The notes: generated from the sequence alone by a model not told the origin. 64,000 bases of DNA from Agromyces sp. NDB4Y10 (GCF_001620055.1 NZ_LQGY01000069.1:1-64000); one strand, 5' to 3'; shown: positions 8,260 to 17,681, counted from the first letter of the stretch. Made by a program: numbers and translations.

Positions 8260-9498
8260 ATGAATGACAGAAGTCCGGGCGACGTGCGACCCCATGTGAA
8301 TGCGCTGGGGTCCACGGCGATGAGCGATCTGTTCCAGATCCTCCGCGACGGGCAGCCGCGCACCCGCAGCGAACTCGCCGCGATCACCGGACTCGCGCGC
8401 ACGACGGTCGCCATGCGCATCGACGCGCTCACCGACCTGGGCCTCGTCGGCCCGGTCGGCGAGGCCGCGTCGACCGGCGGCCGGCCCTCCTCCCTCTTCG
8501 CCATCACGGCGAGCGACCGCTACGTGATCGGCATCGACATCGGCGCCTCGCATGTGCGTGCCGCGCTGAGCGACATCACGGGTCGCATGCTCGAGGAGAC
8601 CAACTCGACCATCGCGGTCGCGGAGGGTCCGCGCGTCGTCCTCGACGCGGCGATCGCCGCCTCCCGCGAGCTGATCCAGCGCGCCGGACGCCGCATCGAC
8701 GACCTGCTCGCCATCGGCATCGGCCTCCCGGGCCCCGTCGAGTTCAGCACGGGCCGTCCGATCAACCCGCCGATCATGCCGGGGTGGGACCGCTTCGACG
8801 TGGCGGGGTGGATCCGGCAGGAGCTCGACGTGCCCGTGCTCGTCGACAACGACGTCAACATCATGGCCCTCGGCGAGCGCGAACGCGCCTGGCCCGACGT
8901 CGACCACCTCCTGTTCGTCAAGATCGCGACGGGCATCGGCGCGGGTGTCATCTCCGGCGGCTTCCTCCAGCGCGGCGCGCAGGGCACCGCCGGCGACATC
9001 GGGCACGTCTACGTCTCCCGCGGCGCCGAGATCGCCTGCAACTGCGGCAACTTCGGATGCCTCGAGGCGCTCGCCTCGGGCAGCGCGATCGCGCGTTCGC
9101 TCACCGCCGCCGGCATCCCCGCCCAGAACTCCCGCGACGTGGTCGACCTCGTCAAGAACGGCAACGTCAACGCCATCCAGGCGGTCCGCCAGGCCGGGCG
9201 CGACGTCGGCGAGGTCCTCACCACCTGCGTCAGCCTCATGAACCCGTCGGTGATCGTGCTGGGCGGCGCGATGGCCGAGGCCGGCGAGCACCTCATCGCC
9301 GGCGTGCGCGAGGTCGTGTACCGCCGCTCGATGCCGCTCGCGACCGAGGCGCTGCACATCACGCTCTCCCAGACGGGCGCCGACGCGGCCGTCCACGGCG
9401 CGACGATGCTCGCCATCCACCACTCGCTCTCCCCCGCCAACATCGAGGCGATGATCGCGCAGTCCGCGGGCGGCGCCGGCCTCCGCGCCGTCAAGTAG
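8260..9498 (+). CDS. ROK-family transcriptional regulator
   Basis: 412 residues. A winged helix-turn-helix (about 22-65, RTRSELAAITGLARTTVAMR) is followed by a ROK sugar-kinase-like fold: GIDIGASHVRAAL (91-103), GIGLPGPV, and the zinc motif CNCGNFGCLE with a histidine about 12 residues before it. ROK regulators bind a sugar or sugar phosphate and release DNA. Its position directly after the permease suggests control of this transport system. GGGAG nine bases before ATG 8260 supports the start. Two CATATG palindromes (8241-8246, 8258-8263) flank the start and could be autoregulatory. Confidence 0.88.
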   Translation: MNDRSPGDVRPHVNALGSTAMSDLFQILRDGQPRTRSELAAITGLARTTVAMRIDALTDLGLVGPVGEAASTGGRPSSLFAITASDRYVIGIDIGASHVRAALSDITGRMLEETNSTIAVAEGPRVVLDAAIAASRELIQRAGRRIDDLLAIGIGLPGPVEFSTGRPINPPIMPGWDRFDVAGWIRQELDVPVLVDNDVNIMALGERERAWPDVDHLLFVKIATGIGAGVISGGFLQRGAQGTAGDIGHVYVSRGAEIACNCGNFGCLEALASGSAIARSLTAAGIPAQNSRDVVDLVKNGNVNAIQAVRQAGRDVGEVLTTCVSLMNPSVIVLGGAMAEAGEHLIAGVREVVYRRSMPLATEALHITLSQTGADAAVHGATMLAIHHSLSPANIEAMIAQSAGGAGLRAVK

Positions 9499-9689
9499 CG
9501 ACGCGCACGCCGTCCTCGCGGCGCGGCGGACGCCGCACATACCCCGCGTCTTGGGGACTGCCCCCGCCCGTCGGCGGCGAGTAGCGTCGCAGGACCGCGC
9601 CCGGCCGGAGCGACCCGAGCCCCGGACCCACGGGAGCGGCGGAGGCGCACCCCGCCGGCGCTCCCGCCCGTGCGGTGGAGGGCGGAACC

Positions 9690-11756
9690 ATGAGGCGCTG
9701 GATCGCCACGATCGCCGCGGCGACGTTCATCACGGCGGGCCTCGCCGCAGCCCCGGCTGCGGCCACCCCGAAGCCCGAACCGGATCCGCGGGCCACCTCG
9801 GTGCCACGGCCCCCCGAGCCGCCCGGCCGACCCGACGACCCGCCGCGCGACCAGGGCCCGCCGGAAGAGCCGAGCGAGGTGCTCGAGGACCTCCGGGCTC
9901 CGACCGACGTCGACCGGTCCCTCGAGGCCGGGATCCAGGCGGCCCCCGTCACCAACCGCATCGTCGGCACGGCGCTGGCCGCCGGCGGCACCGGCTCGGT
10001 GCGCGCGGCCACGCTGAACACGACGGCATCGGTCACCGATCGCACGGCGCAGCGGGCCGGCGGCGCCGACCGCTACGCCACGGCGATCGCCCTCAGCTCC
10101 CTGCACTTCACCGCCGGCGCGTCGGACGTGTTCATCGCCGGCGGCGAGACCTTCCCCGACGGCCTCTCGGCGGCCACCGTCGCGGGTGACCGGGGCGGCC
10201 CGGTGCTGCTGACCAGGGCCACCGCGCTGCCCTCGGGCGTCGCCGCCGAACTGGCCCGGCTCGCGCCGAAGAACATCTGGATCGTGGGCGGCACCGGTGC
10301 CGTCAGCGCGGGCGTCGCGTCGGCCGTGCAGCAGGCCGTGCCGACCGCCGGGGTCGAGCGCCTCGCCGGTGCCGACCGGTACGCCACCGCGGCGGCGCTC
10401 TCGAAGCGCTTCTTCCCCAGCCGTCCGCCGGCCGCGTTCGTCGTCAGCGGCAACGACTTCCCCGACGCCCTCGGTGCCGGTCCGGCCGCCGCCCAGCAGG
10501 ACGCCCCGACGCTCCTCGTCGCCGCCAACTCCGTGCCCAAGGCCACCGAGACCGAGCTCGCGCGCCTGCGACCGCCCGTCGTGTACATCGCCGGCGGCAC
10601 GGGCGTCGTGAGCGACACGGTCGCCTCGCGCATCCGCTCGCTCACCGGCGGCCAGGTGGTGCGCGTGGCCGGCGCCGACCGGTACGCGACGGCCGCCGCC
10701 ATCGCGGATCGCTTCTTCACGCCGACGACCAGCCGGGTCGTGCTCGCCTCCGGCCTGGCATTCCCCGACGGCCTCGGCGCGGGCGCCGTCGCGGGCGCCT
10801 CGGCCAGTCCGCTGCTCCTCGTCGACGGGGTCGACGTGCCGCCGCGCGCGACGCTCGACGCCGCCCGGCGTGTGTCCTGGTGGCTGCCCGACGACGGCCG
10901 CGTCATCCGCTACACCGTCGTCGCCCACCCCGACGACGACTTCGCGGCGTGGTCGCTCCTCGGCCAGCCCGACCCGCGCCGGTACGACGTGGTGATCGTC
11001 CTGACGACGGGCGAATCGAGCGGCTTCTGCACGGGCCAGCCGGTGAACAACCAGTGGATGAACCAGCAGTACCTGCCGCAGCCGCAGCCGACCGGGGTGC
11101 AGTACTCCGACCGGTGCATCAAGCACCGCATGGACAGTTGGCGGGTCTTCATGGACGGCACGGATGTCGGACCGGTCGGTTCGTGGCAGCGGTTGACCGG
11201 CGGCCCCGTCTCGCTCGGCGGGCGCGAGCTGCCGATCCCGCAGCGGCGGTCGTCCTCCGGTGCGGTCGAGCCGGCCGACTACTTCGACCTCTCGGTGGGG
11301 GCGGATGCCGCATTCGTGTCGTTCGACATGGGAGCGCTGCTGCCCGACGAGGTGCTGTGGGCGATCCAGACCACGCGCGGACTGGTCGACCGCTTCCCGA
11401 CCCAGGTCGAGGGCGACGTCGTCGGCGCCGCGTTCTACAACGACGCGGGCACGGGCTACGCCAACACGAGCGCCGACCACAAGGCGGTGTACGACGCGCT
11501 GGGCCGCAACGACCTCGGGATGCCGGGCAGCCAGTACTCGTCGGTCGGCCACGCCCAGTCCGGGCGGGCGTTCGGCGCCACGGTCACCGGGTACTGCGGG
11601 TTCATGTGCCACCCGGCCGCGTCCGCGCCGTGGAAGGGGTCGATGGGGCACTTCCAGTACTCGTACGGCTGGTTGTCGCACGGCTACTGGACCCCGGGCA
11701 CCGTCGACGCGCATGCGGGCTTCTCGCAGTACCAGTCCTTCGCGAAGTGGTACTGA
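9690..11756 (+). CDS. secreted cell-wall-binding repeat protein fused to a PIG-L/LmbE-like deacetylase domain
   Basis: 688 residues. A signal peptide (about 1-26, ending AAAPAAAT) is followed by a Pro-rich linker, then three cell wall binding repeat 2 units marked by GGADRYATA (about 123), AGADRYATA (about 225) and AGADRYATA (about 327). From about 405 a PIG-L-like domain starts with VVAHPDDDFAAWS, the metal-binding AHPDD motif, and ADHKAVYDAL (about 595) fits the second His site. PIG-L enzymes deacetylate N-acetylated sugars. GGAGG eight bases upstream supports ATG 9690. The protein is probably exported, anchors to wall polymer and modifies a glycan; the substrate is unknown. Confidence 0.85.
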   Translation: MRRWIATIAAATFITAGLAAAPAAATPKPEPDPRATSVPRPPEPPGRPDDPPRDQGPPEEPSEVLEDLRAPTDVDRSLEAGIQAAPVTNRIVGTALAAGGTGSVRAATLNTTASVTDRTAQRAGGADRYATAIALSSLHFTAGASDVFIAGGETFPDGLSAATVAGDRGGPVLLTRATALPSGVAAELARLAPKNIWIVGGTGAVSAGVASAVQQAVPTAGVERLAGADRYATAAALSKRFFPSRPPAAFVVSGNDFPDALGAGPAAAQQDAPTLLVAANSVPKATETELARLRPPVVYIAGGTGVVSDTVASRIRSLTGGQVVRVAGADRYATAAAIADRFFTPTTSRVVLASGLAFPDGLGAGAVAGASASPLLLVDGVDVPPRATLDAARRVSWWLPDDGRVIRYTVVAHPDDDFAAWSLLGQPDPRRYDVVIVLTTGESSGFCTGQPVNNQWMNQQYLPQPQPTGVQYSDRCIKHRMDSWRVFMDGTDVGPVGSWQRLTGGPVSLGGRELPIPQRRSSSGAVEPADYFDLSVGADAAFVSFDMGALLPDEVLWAIQTTRGLVDRFPTQVEGDVVGAAFYNDAGTGYANTSADHKAVYDALGRNDLGMPGSQYSSVGHAQSGRAFGATVTGYCGFMCHPAASAPWKGSMGHFQYSYGWLSHGYWTPGTVDAHAGFSQYQSFAKWY

Positions 11757-11811
11757 CCGGCGCGCGGTCCTCGCGGCGGCGCACGACGGCGGCCGGGGGT
11801 ACCGTGGTGGG

Positions 11812-12531
11812 GTGACCCAGCCGTTCGCCCTCTTCGACCTCGAGGGCGGTGAGATGCGCGCCGCGACGCTCGCGCCGCAGCGGCATCCGCACGAGCAGCG
11901 CGTGGTCGCCGATGCCGGTGACCGGGTGGCCTGGCTGCGGGCCCGCTCGCGGGGCGTGACGGCGACGGATGCCGCGAAGCTCGCGTCTGCGGCATCCGTG
12001 CGGGCTGCGGCGAACGAGAAGCTGTACGGCACGCGCGGCCGCGGATTCGGCGGCAGCCGCTTCACCGACCACGGGCGCGAGCGCGAACCGGTGATCGCCT
12101 CGTGGGTGCTGCGCGAGCACGGGCTGGCTCCGTCGGCGCTGCTGTTCCACGCCGAGGCCGAGCGTCGCCACCTCGCGACGCCCGACGGCCTGCGCGTGGC
12201 GCCGAACGGCGCGCTCGAGCTGTGCGAGATCAAGACCACGTCGAAGCCGTGGCGCGGCATTCCCCGCAGCTACCTGCGCCAGGTGTGGTGGCAGCAGTAC
12301 GTGCTCGGCGCGGAGCGCACGCTCGTCGTGTGGGAGCAGCACGACGGGTTCGTGCCGATCGGCGACCCGCAGTGCCGCTGGGTCGATCGCGACGAGAACC
12401 AGGTCGCGATGCTCGTGCGCCTCGCCAACCTGCTCCTCGAGGCGATCCGGCCGCAGCCGGGTGCCGTCGAGGCGGGCGGCTTCCGCGAGTCGCCCGATCG
12501 TTCCTTCTACCGTCCGGGGCCGCTCGCGTGA
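11812..12531 (+). CDS. YqaJ-like viral recombinase / RecB-type exonuclease family protein
   Basis: 239 residues. GVTATDAAKLA near the N-terminus, HGREREPVIASWV, LELCEIKTTSK (the E-x-K catalytic pair of PD-(D/E)xK nucleases) and YLRQVWWQQYVLG match the YqaJ/lambda-exonuclease-like order. The GTG start lies six bases after TACCGT, so a leaderless transcript is likely. It is followed with GTGA overlap by a small hydrolase. No RecT-like annealing partner or phage gene is nearby, so it appears to be a resident chromosomal nuclease. Confidence 0.78.
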   Translation: MTQPFALFDLEGGEMRAATLAPQRHPHEQRVVADAGDRVAWLRARSRGVTATDAAKLASAASVRAAANEKLYGTRGRGFGGSRFTDHGREREPVIASWVLREHGLAPSALLFHAEAERRHLATPDGLRVAPNGALELCEIKTTSKPWRGIPRSYLRQVWWQQYVLGAERTLVVWEQHDGFVPIGDPQCRWVDRDENQVAMLVRLANLLLEAIRPQPGAVEAGGFRESPDRSFYRPGPLA

Positions 12532-13301
12532 GGTTCGTGCTCCTGCACGGGCTCGGCGCCGACCGCGCGCAGCCGCTCGACCTGGTCGGGCCCGTGCTCG
12601 ACGGGCTCGGCGTGCCCGCGAGCGACGTCGTCGCGCCCGACGTCCGCGCGCACGGCGCGTCGACGGTCGTCGGCGAACCGGCCGACTTCGCGCTCGACCG
12701 GCTGGCCGACGAGGTCGCCGCCGTCGCGCGCCACGCGGCCGGGGCCGACGAGCCGGCGACGATCGTCGGCATCTCGATGGGCGCCGCCATCGGGCTGCGG
12801 ATGTGCCTGCGCGGACTGCTCCCGGTCGAGCGCGCGGTGTTCGTGCGGCCCGCGTTCGACGACCGGTCCCTCCCGGAGCACCTGCGCGCCTTTCCCGTGA
12901 TCGGCGAGCTGCTGCGCGAGTCCGGACCCCGCGACGGCGCCGAGCGGTTCCGCCGCACCGAGCCCTACCTGCGGGTCGCGCGCGAGTCGCCCGCGGGCGG
13001 GCGCGGCCTCCTGTCGCAGTTCACGTCGACGGATGCCGCCCGCCGGGCGATCCGCCTCGTCGAGATCCCGCGCAACCGCGCCTTCGACGGCGAGTCCGAG
13101 CTCGGCGGGCTCGCCGGACGCGGCATCCGTTCGCTCGTGGTCGGCGCGCCGCGCGACCCGGTGCACCCGTTCGCGCTCGCCGAGCGGTGGGCGGGCGCCC
13201 TGGGCTCGCCGCTCGCGCGGGTGCCGGCGCGCGACGACGGACAGGCGGCGCAGACCACCGCCCTGCGCGACGCGGTCGGCCGGTGGCTCAGCGGGTCGTG
13301 A
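12528..13301 (+). CDS. alpha/beta-hydrolase-fold protein
   Basis: 257 residues. LLHGLGADRAQPL near the N-terminus is the oxyanion-hole region. GISMGAAIG is the nucleophile elbow (G-x-S-x-G) and an Asp in GAPRDPVHPFALAER near the C-terminus would be the acid with His following. The substrate is unknown. GTG 12528 overlaps the nuclease stop, so the two are co-translated. The opposite strand is open across the whole gene, which produces a long antisense ORF continuing from the Pr6Pr gene. Confidence 0.75.
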   Translation: MRFVLLHGLGADRAQPLDLVGPVLDGLGVPASDVVAPDVRAHGASTVVGEPADFALDRLADEVAAVARHAAGADEPATIVGISMGAAIGLRMCLRGLLPVERAVFVRPAFDDRSLPEHLRAFPVIGELLRESGPRDGAERFRRTEPYLRVARESPAGGRGLLSQFTSTDAARRAIRLVEIPRNRAFDGESELGGLAGRGIRSLVVGAPRDPVHPFALAERWAGALGSPLARVPARDDGQAAQTTALRDAVGRWLSGS

Positions 13302-13967
13302 CCGGCTCGGACCGGTCGTCGTCGGTCCCGGCGGACCGACCTCGCGCGGCCAGGGCGTGCGACTCAGCGCCAGGATGCCGGCCCCGACGAGCAGGATGAA
13401 GGCGGCGATGGCGATGACGTACACCGCGACCCCGCCGTACCCCGCCTCCTGCGCCGGGTTGAGGAACGGGTACGGGTACCAGCCGGCGATCGGACCGCGG
13501 ACCAGGGTGTAGACGACCCAGACGAGCGGGAACAGCGCGATCGTCCAGAGCCGCTGCCACGGGATGGGATGCCGCCCCGGCGCGAGCACCCAGTCGAGCA
13601 GCACGTACAGCGGCGCCCACACGTGCAGGATCTCGTTCGACCACGGCACCGTGGTGGCCTGGTCGAGGGAGATCTGGCGGAGCAGCAGGTTGTAGACGAC
13701 GAACGTGGTGGTCATGTAGGTCACCGCGCAGGCGCGCACGAGGTTGAACCACCCCGGATCCTCCGGGCGGGTGAACGCGATCCACGCGCCGACCGCCAGG
13801 AGCACCGCCGTGAGGGCGTTCGAGAGGATGGTGAAGAAGCTGAAGAAGTTCACGACGAACGCGGCTCGGTCGGGAACCATGCCCCACGACACGACGAACT
13901 GGCCGACGACGGCCACCACGATCGCGGCCGCGACCAGCAGCCTCAGGACCCCGAACAGCGCGCGCAT
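13288..13967 (-). CDS. Pr6Pr-family membrane protein, C-terminus ambiguous
   Basis: From ATG 13967 a protein with about six membrane segments is read (VVNFFSFFTILSNALTAV, GWYPYPFLNPAQEAGYGGV), homologous over its length to the second copy at 48852-49646. GGGAGGGAA upstream is a good ribosome-binding site and a TAGGCT -10 box lies about 30 bases further up. After TPWPREVGP the frame stays open antisense to the hydrolase down to 12507. A one-base shift near 13330 would instead end the protein at 13288, giving a normal length. The short form is reported here because convergent neighbours normally meet this way. Confidence 0.6.
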
Positions 13968-14165
13968 GCGTTCCCTCCCGACTCCCCCGGTGGTCGCAGC
14001 CTAGGGCGGCGCGCGGAGCGTTCGGCTGGGAAACCCCCTGAAGTCCCGGGCTCGGCCGGCGGACGCGATCGGTCGGATCGCGCCCGGCGAAGCGACGATC
14101 CGCGTCCGGCGTATCTCCAGTGAACGCCCAGCGAGCAGGCGGGGCGGCTCGGCTAGCGTCGAGCC

Positions 14166-15551
14166 ATGAGCGCCGCGCCGTCCATCGTCTGGTTCCGCGA
14201 CGACCTGCGGGTGGCCGACCATCCGGCGCTGCACGCGGCGGTCGAGCGCGGCGAACCGGTCGTGGCGGTGTACGTGCTCGACGAGGAGTCGCCCGGGATC
14301 CGTCCGCTCGGCGGCGCGGCGCGCTGGTGGCTGCACCACTCGCTCGCGTCCCTCGCCGACGACCTGCGCGAGCTCGGCGTGAAGCTCGTGTTGCGGCGCG
14401 GGCCGGCGGGACGCGTCATCCGCTCGCTCGTCGACGAGACCGGGGCGGGTGCCGCGTTCTGGAACCGCCGCTACGGCGGCGCCGAGCGTGAGGTCGACAC
14501 CGACCTGAAGTCGTCCCTCGCCGAGGCGGGCCTCGAGGTGCGCAGCTTCGCCGGGTCGCTGCTGTTCGAGCCGTGGACGATCCGCACCGGCTCCGACACC
14601 CCGTTCTCGGTGTTCACCCCGTTCTGGAAGGCGTGCCTCGCGGCCGACGAGCCGCGGCATCCGCTGCCCGCCCCGTCGCCCGGCGACCTCACCGGGGTCG
14701 GCGGCGCGTACGGACGCGGCGGCCCGGCGAGCGACGACCTCGACGAGTGGGCGCTGCTGCCCACGAAGCCCGACTGGGCGGGCGGCATCCGCGACACCTG
14801 GGAGCCCGGCGAGGCCGCCGCGCACGCGCGCCTCGACGAGTTCCTCGAGGACGACCTGCGCGATTACGCGAAGGGTCGCGACCGGCTCGACCGGCAGGTG
14901 ACGAGCCGACTGTCGCCGCGGCTGCGCTGGGGCGAGCTGAGCCCGCACCAGGTCTGGCACGCCACGCGCGAGCGCGCCGCCGGCACCGAGGGCGCGCGCA
15001 AGTTCCTCTCCGAGGTCGGCTGGCGCGAGTTCGCGTGGCACATCCTGTTCCACTTCCCCGACCTCGCCACCAAGAGCTGGCGCAGCGAGTTCGACGCGTT
15101 CCCCTGGCCGAGGCTGAAGCCGTCCGCGCTCACCGCGTGGGAACGGGGTCGCACCGGAGTGCCGGTCGTCGACGCCGCCATGCGCGAGCTCTGGCACACG
15201 GGCGTCATGCACAACCGCGCCCGCATGATCTCGGCGTCGTTCCTCATCAAGAACCTGCTCATCGACTGGCGCCGCGGCGAGGAGTGGTTCTGGGACACCC
15301 TCGTCGACGCCGACCACGCCAACAACCCGTTCGGCTGGCAGTGGGTCGCGGGCTCCGGGGCGGATGCCGCACCGTACTTCCGCATCTTCAACCCCGAGCT
15401 GCAGCGCGAGAAGTTCGACCCCGACGGCGCCTACGTGAGCCGGTGGGTGCCCGAGTACGGCACCGACGACTACCCGGAGCCGATCGTCGACCTCAAGGCC
15501 ACCCGCGACGCGGCCCTCGCCGCGTACGAGCAGGTCAAGGCAGCACGCTGA
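14166..15551 (+). CDS. phrB: deoxyribodipyrimidine photolyase (cryptochrome/photolyase family)
   Basis: 461 residues. The start IVWFRDDLRVADHPAL is the photolyase N-terminal signature for the antenna-binding domain. The C-terminal FAD domain contains FLSEVGWREFAWH, TGVPVVDAAMRELWHTG, MHNRARMI and DADHANNPFGWQWVAGSG, all diagnostic. It repairs UV cyclobutane dimers with light. TAGCGT at 14154-14159 sits six bases before ATG, predicting a leaderless transcript. The last 17 bases overlap the convergent acetyltransferase gene. Confidence 0.95.
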   Translation: MSAAPSIVWFRDDLRVADHPALHAAVERGEPVVAVYVLDEESPGIRPLGGAARWWLHHSLASLADDLRELGVKLVLRRGPAGRVIRSLVDETGAGAAFWNRRYGGAEREVDTDLKSSLAEAGLEVRSFAGSLLFEPWTIRTGSDTPFSVFTPFWKACLAADEPRHPLPAPSPGDLTGVGGAYGRGGPASDDLDEWALLPTKPDWAGGIRDTWEPGEAAAHARLDEFLEDDLRDYAKGRDRLDRQVTSRLSPRLRWGELSPHQVWHATRERAAGTEGARKFLSEVGWREFAWHILFHFPDLATKSWRSEFDAFPWPRLKPSALTAWERGRTGVPVVDAAMRELWHTGVMHNRARMISASFLIKNLLIDWRRGEEWFWDTLVDADHANNPFGWQWVAGSGADAAPYFRIFNPELQREKFDPDGAYVSRWVPEYGTDDYPEPIVDLKATRDAALAAYEQVKAAR

Positions 15552-16170
15552 TCGGCCCGGTCGCGGGCGGCGCGTCCTCGGCGAGGGGCCGCTCGAGCAC
15601 GTAATCGTGCTCCAGCCGGTCGCCCACCCGGAACCGCTTCGTGCCGACGACCTCGAACCCCTGCTTCTCGTAGAAGCGGATGGCGCGCCGGTTCTCCTGG
15701 TTCACGCCGAGCCAGACGACGGATGCCGCGGCGCGGGCCGCCGCGTCGAGGGTGGTCTCCATGAGCGCGCCGGCGACGCCCGCGCCGTGCACGGCGGGGT
15801 GCACGTACATCTTGCTGAGCTCGATCGCGGGCCGCGCGGTGACGGATGCCGCGGCATCCGCATCGGCCGGGACGCCGCCCGGGGTCGACACCAGCATCGA
15901 CCAGCCGATGAGCCCGCCGGTCGCCACGACCGCCTCGGACGCGGCGAGCGCGGCCCCCGCCGGCGAGTCGTCGGGTTCGGCGACGTACAGGGTGCGGTCC
16001 GGATCGGCGAGGTACCCGGTGAAGTGCGGTTCGGTCAGGTGCCCGGCGATGAAGTCGGCGATCGACTCGGCCGTGGTCGAGGGCGGGCAGGCGAGCGGGA
16101 ACGTCACGGCGGCGAGCCGCGCGAGCGCCTCGGCGTCGGCGGGCCTCGCGAGGCGGGTGCGTACGTTCAC
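15535..16170 (-). CDS. GNAT-family N-acetyltransferase
   Basis: 211 residues. VRTRLARPADAEALARLA opens a GNAT fold; ELSKMYVHPAVHGAGVAGALM contains the acetyl-CoA-binding V-x-x-x-x-R/H-G-x-G/A region and LGVNQENRRAIRFYEKQGF is the typical last helix. GTG 16170 is selected because TAGCGT (16178-16183 on the complement) lies seven bases upstream. An 18-bp perfect palindrome, CGGATGCCGCGGCATCCG, lies inside the coding region. The acceptor is unknown. Confidence 0.85.
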   Translation of the reverse strand: MNVRTRLARPADAEALARLAAVTFPLACPPSTTAESIADFIAGHLTEPHFTGYLADPDRTLYVAEPDDSPAGAALAASEAVVATGGLIGWSMLVSTPGGVPADADAAASVTARPAIELSKMYVHPAVHGAGVAGALMETTLDAAARAAASVVWLGVNQENRRAIRFYEKQGFEVVGTKRFRVGDRLEHDYVLERPLAEDAPPATGPISVLP

Positions 16171-16319
16171 GCCTGCGACGCTACCGGGCGGCGGGCGCGA
16201 ACGGCAGGGCCGCGCGGCAGCGGGCGCCGACGAATCGCCCTCGACGCCCGGCGGCGTCGCGTGAGAAGGTGTCGTCATCCGGCGGTCGACGGGGCACCGC
16301 CCGGGCGGAGGGGGTTCGG

Positions 16320-17669
16320 ATGTCGGGAGTGCTGGCGGCGTCGGTCGATGGTCGGTCGTTCACGACGAGCGCGGGTGAGGGCGCGCCCACGGGCACGCTC
16401 GTCCGGCTCGAGACCACGGATGGCGCGTGGCTCGGGCTCGTCGAGGCGGCGTCGTCCGACGGCGCGGAGGTCGGACGCGTGCTCGGCGTGCTCGGCGAGG
16501 ACGGCGAGCTCGACCAGCGGTCGGATGCGCCGTTCCGCAACGCGCACGTGAAGCCCGCGGACGCGGCATCCGTCGACGCCCTGCACCGCGCCTCGCACGC
16601 GACGCTCGAGATCGGCTCGATGCTGGCCTCGCCGGGACCGGCGAAGCTCATCGGCACGCGGTTCAACCGGCACACGTTCTGGTGCGGGCAGTCCGGCTCG
16701 GGCAAGACCTACGCGCTCGGCGTGGTGCTCGAGCAGCTCCTCGCCCACACGGCCCTGCCGATCGTCGTGTTCGACCCGAACTCCGACTTCGTGCGGCTCG
16801 GCGAGCTGCGCGACGGCGTGAGCGGGCCGGATGCCGCCGCGCTCGCCTCGCGCAACGTGCGCGTGCTGCGGCCCAACGGGCCCGACCCGCTCCTCGTGCA
16901 CTTCCGCTCGCTGCCGATCGAGGCGAAGGCGGCGATCCTGCGGCTCGACCCCGTGGCGGACGCGCGCGAGTTCAACACGCTGCTGCACTCCGACGAGGTG
17001 GCGACCGCCCTCGACAAGGACGCGCTGCTCGGCGAGCTGCGCGCCTCCGACGACCCGGGCCGGCAGGCGCTCGCCACCCGCATCGAGAACCTCGGCATGC
17101 TCGACTGGGAGGTGTGGGCGGGGCCGCGCACGCCCGTGAACGAGATCGTCGCCGAGCGGCCGGATGCCACGGTGCTCGACCTCGGCGGCTTCTCGACGCC
17201 CGACCAGCACCTCTCGGTCGCGATCTCAGTGCTGGACGACCTGTGGGCGCGGCGCGCGGAGCGCCGCCCCGTGCTGCTCGTGATCGACGAAGCGCACAAC
17301 CTCTGCTCGCCCGACCTCGTGACGCCGCTCGCCGTCGCGGTGCGCGAGCGGATCATCCAGATCGCGGCGGAGGGCCGAAAGTACGGGCTGTGGCTGCTGC
17401 TGTCGACGCAGCGCCCGTCCAAGATCCACCCGGGGATCATCTCGCAGTGCGACAACCTCGCCGTGATGAAGATGAGCTCGCCCGGCGACCTCGCACAGCT
17501 CGGGTCGTACTTCGGCGTCGCGCCGGCCGGGCTGCTGGCGATGTCGCCGTGGTTCCGCCAGGGCGAGGCGCTGTTCGCCGGCGGGTTCGTCCCCGCCCCC
17601 ACGCTCGTGAAGATGGGCTCGCGCCTCACCCCCGAGGGCGGCGGCGACGTCGGCGTCCCCCTGCGGTGA
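16320..17669 (+). CDS. HerA-like ATP-binding protein (FtsK/HerA P-loop ATPase)
   Basis: 449 residues. A beta-barrel-like N-terminal part (about 1-95) precedes Walker A CGQSGSGKT (about 120), Walker B LLVIDEAHN (about 320) and a sensor-like STQRPSKIHP, the arrangement of HerA/VirB4-type hexameric DNA pumps. HerA usually works with the NurA nuclease in end resection or with defence partners. No NurA gene adjoins it here. GGAGGGGG upstream supports ATG 16320. It meets the DUF421 gene tail to tail 12 bases away. Confidence 0.82.
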   Translation: MSGVLAASVDGRSFTTSAGEGAPTGTLVRLETTDGAWLGLVEAASSDGAEVGRVLGVLGEDGELDQRSDAPFRNAHVKPADAASVDALHRASHATLEIGSMLASPGPAKLIGTRFNRHTFWCGQSGSGKTYALGVVLEQLLAHTALPIVVFDPNSDFVRLGELRDGVSGPDAAALASRNVRVLRPNGPDPLLVHFRSLPIEAKAAILRLDPVADAREFNTLLHSDEVATALDKDALLGELRASDDPGRQALATRIENLGMLDWEVWAGPRTPVNEIVAERPDATVLDLGGFSTPDQHLSVAISVLDDLWARRAERRPVLLVIDEAHNLCSPDLVTPLAVAVRERIIQIAAEGRKYGLWLLLSTQRPSKIHPGIISQCDNLAVMKMSSPGDLAQLGSYFGVAPAGLLAMSPWFRQGEALFAGGFVPAPTLVKMGSRLTPEGGGDVGVPLR

Positions 17670-17681
17670 CGTCGATCCCGC

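Noticed and set aside
9009-12260. 1083-residue minus-strand ORF
   Set aside because: It overlaps the ROK regulator, the cell-wall-binding protein and the nuclease, all with recognisable domains on the plus strand, and it has no motif of its own.
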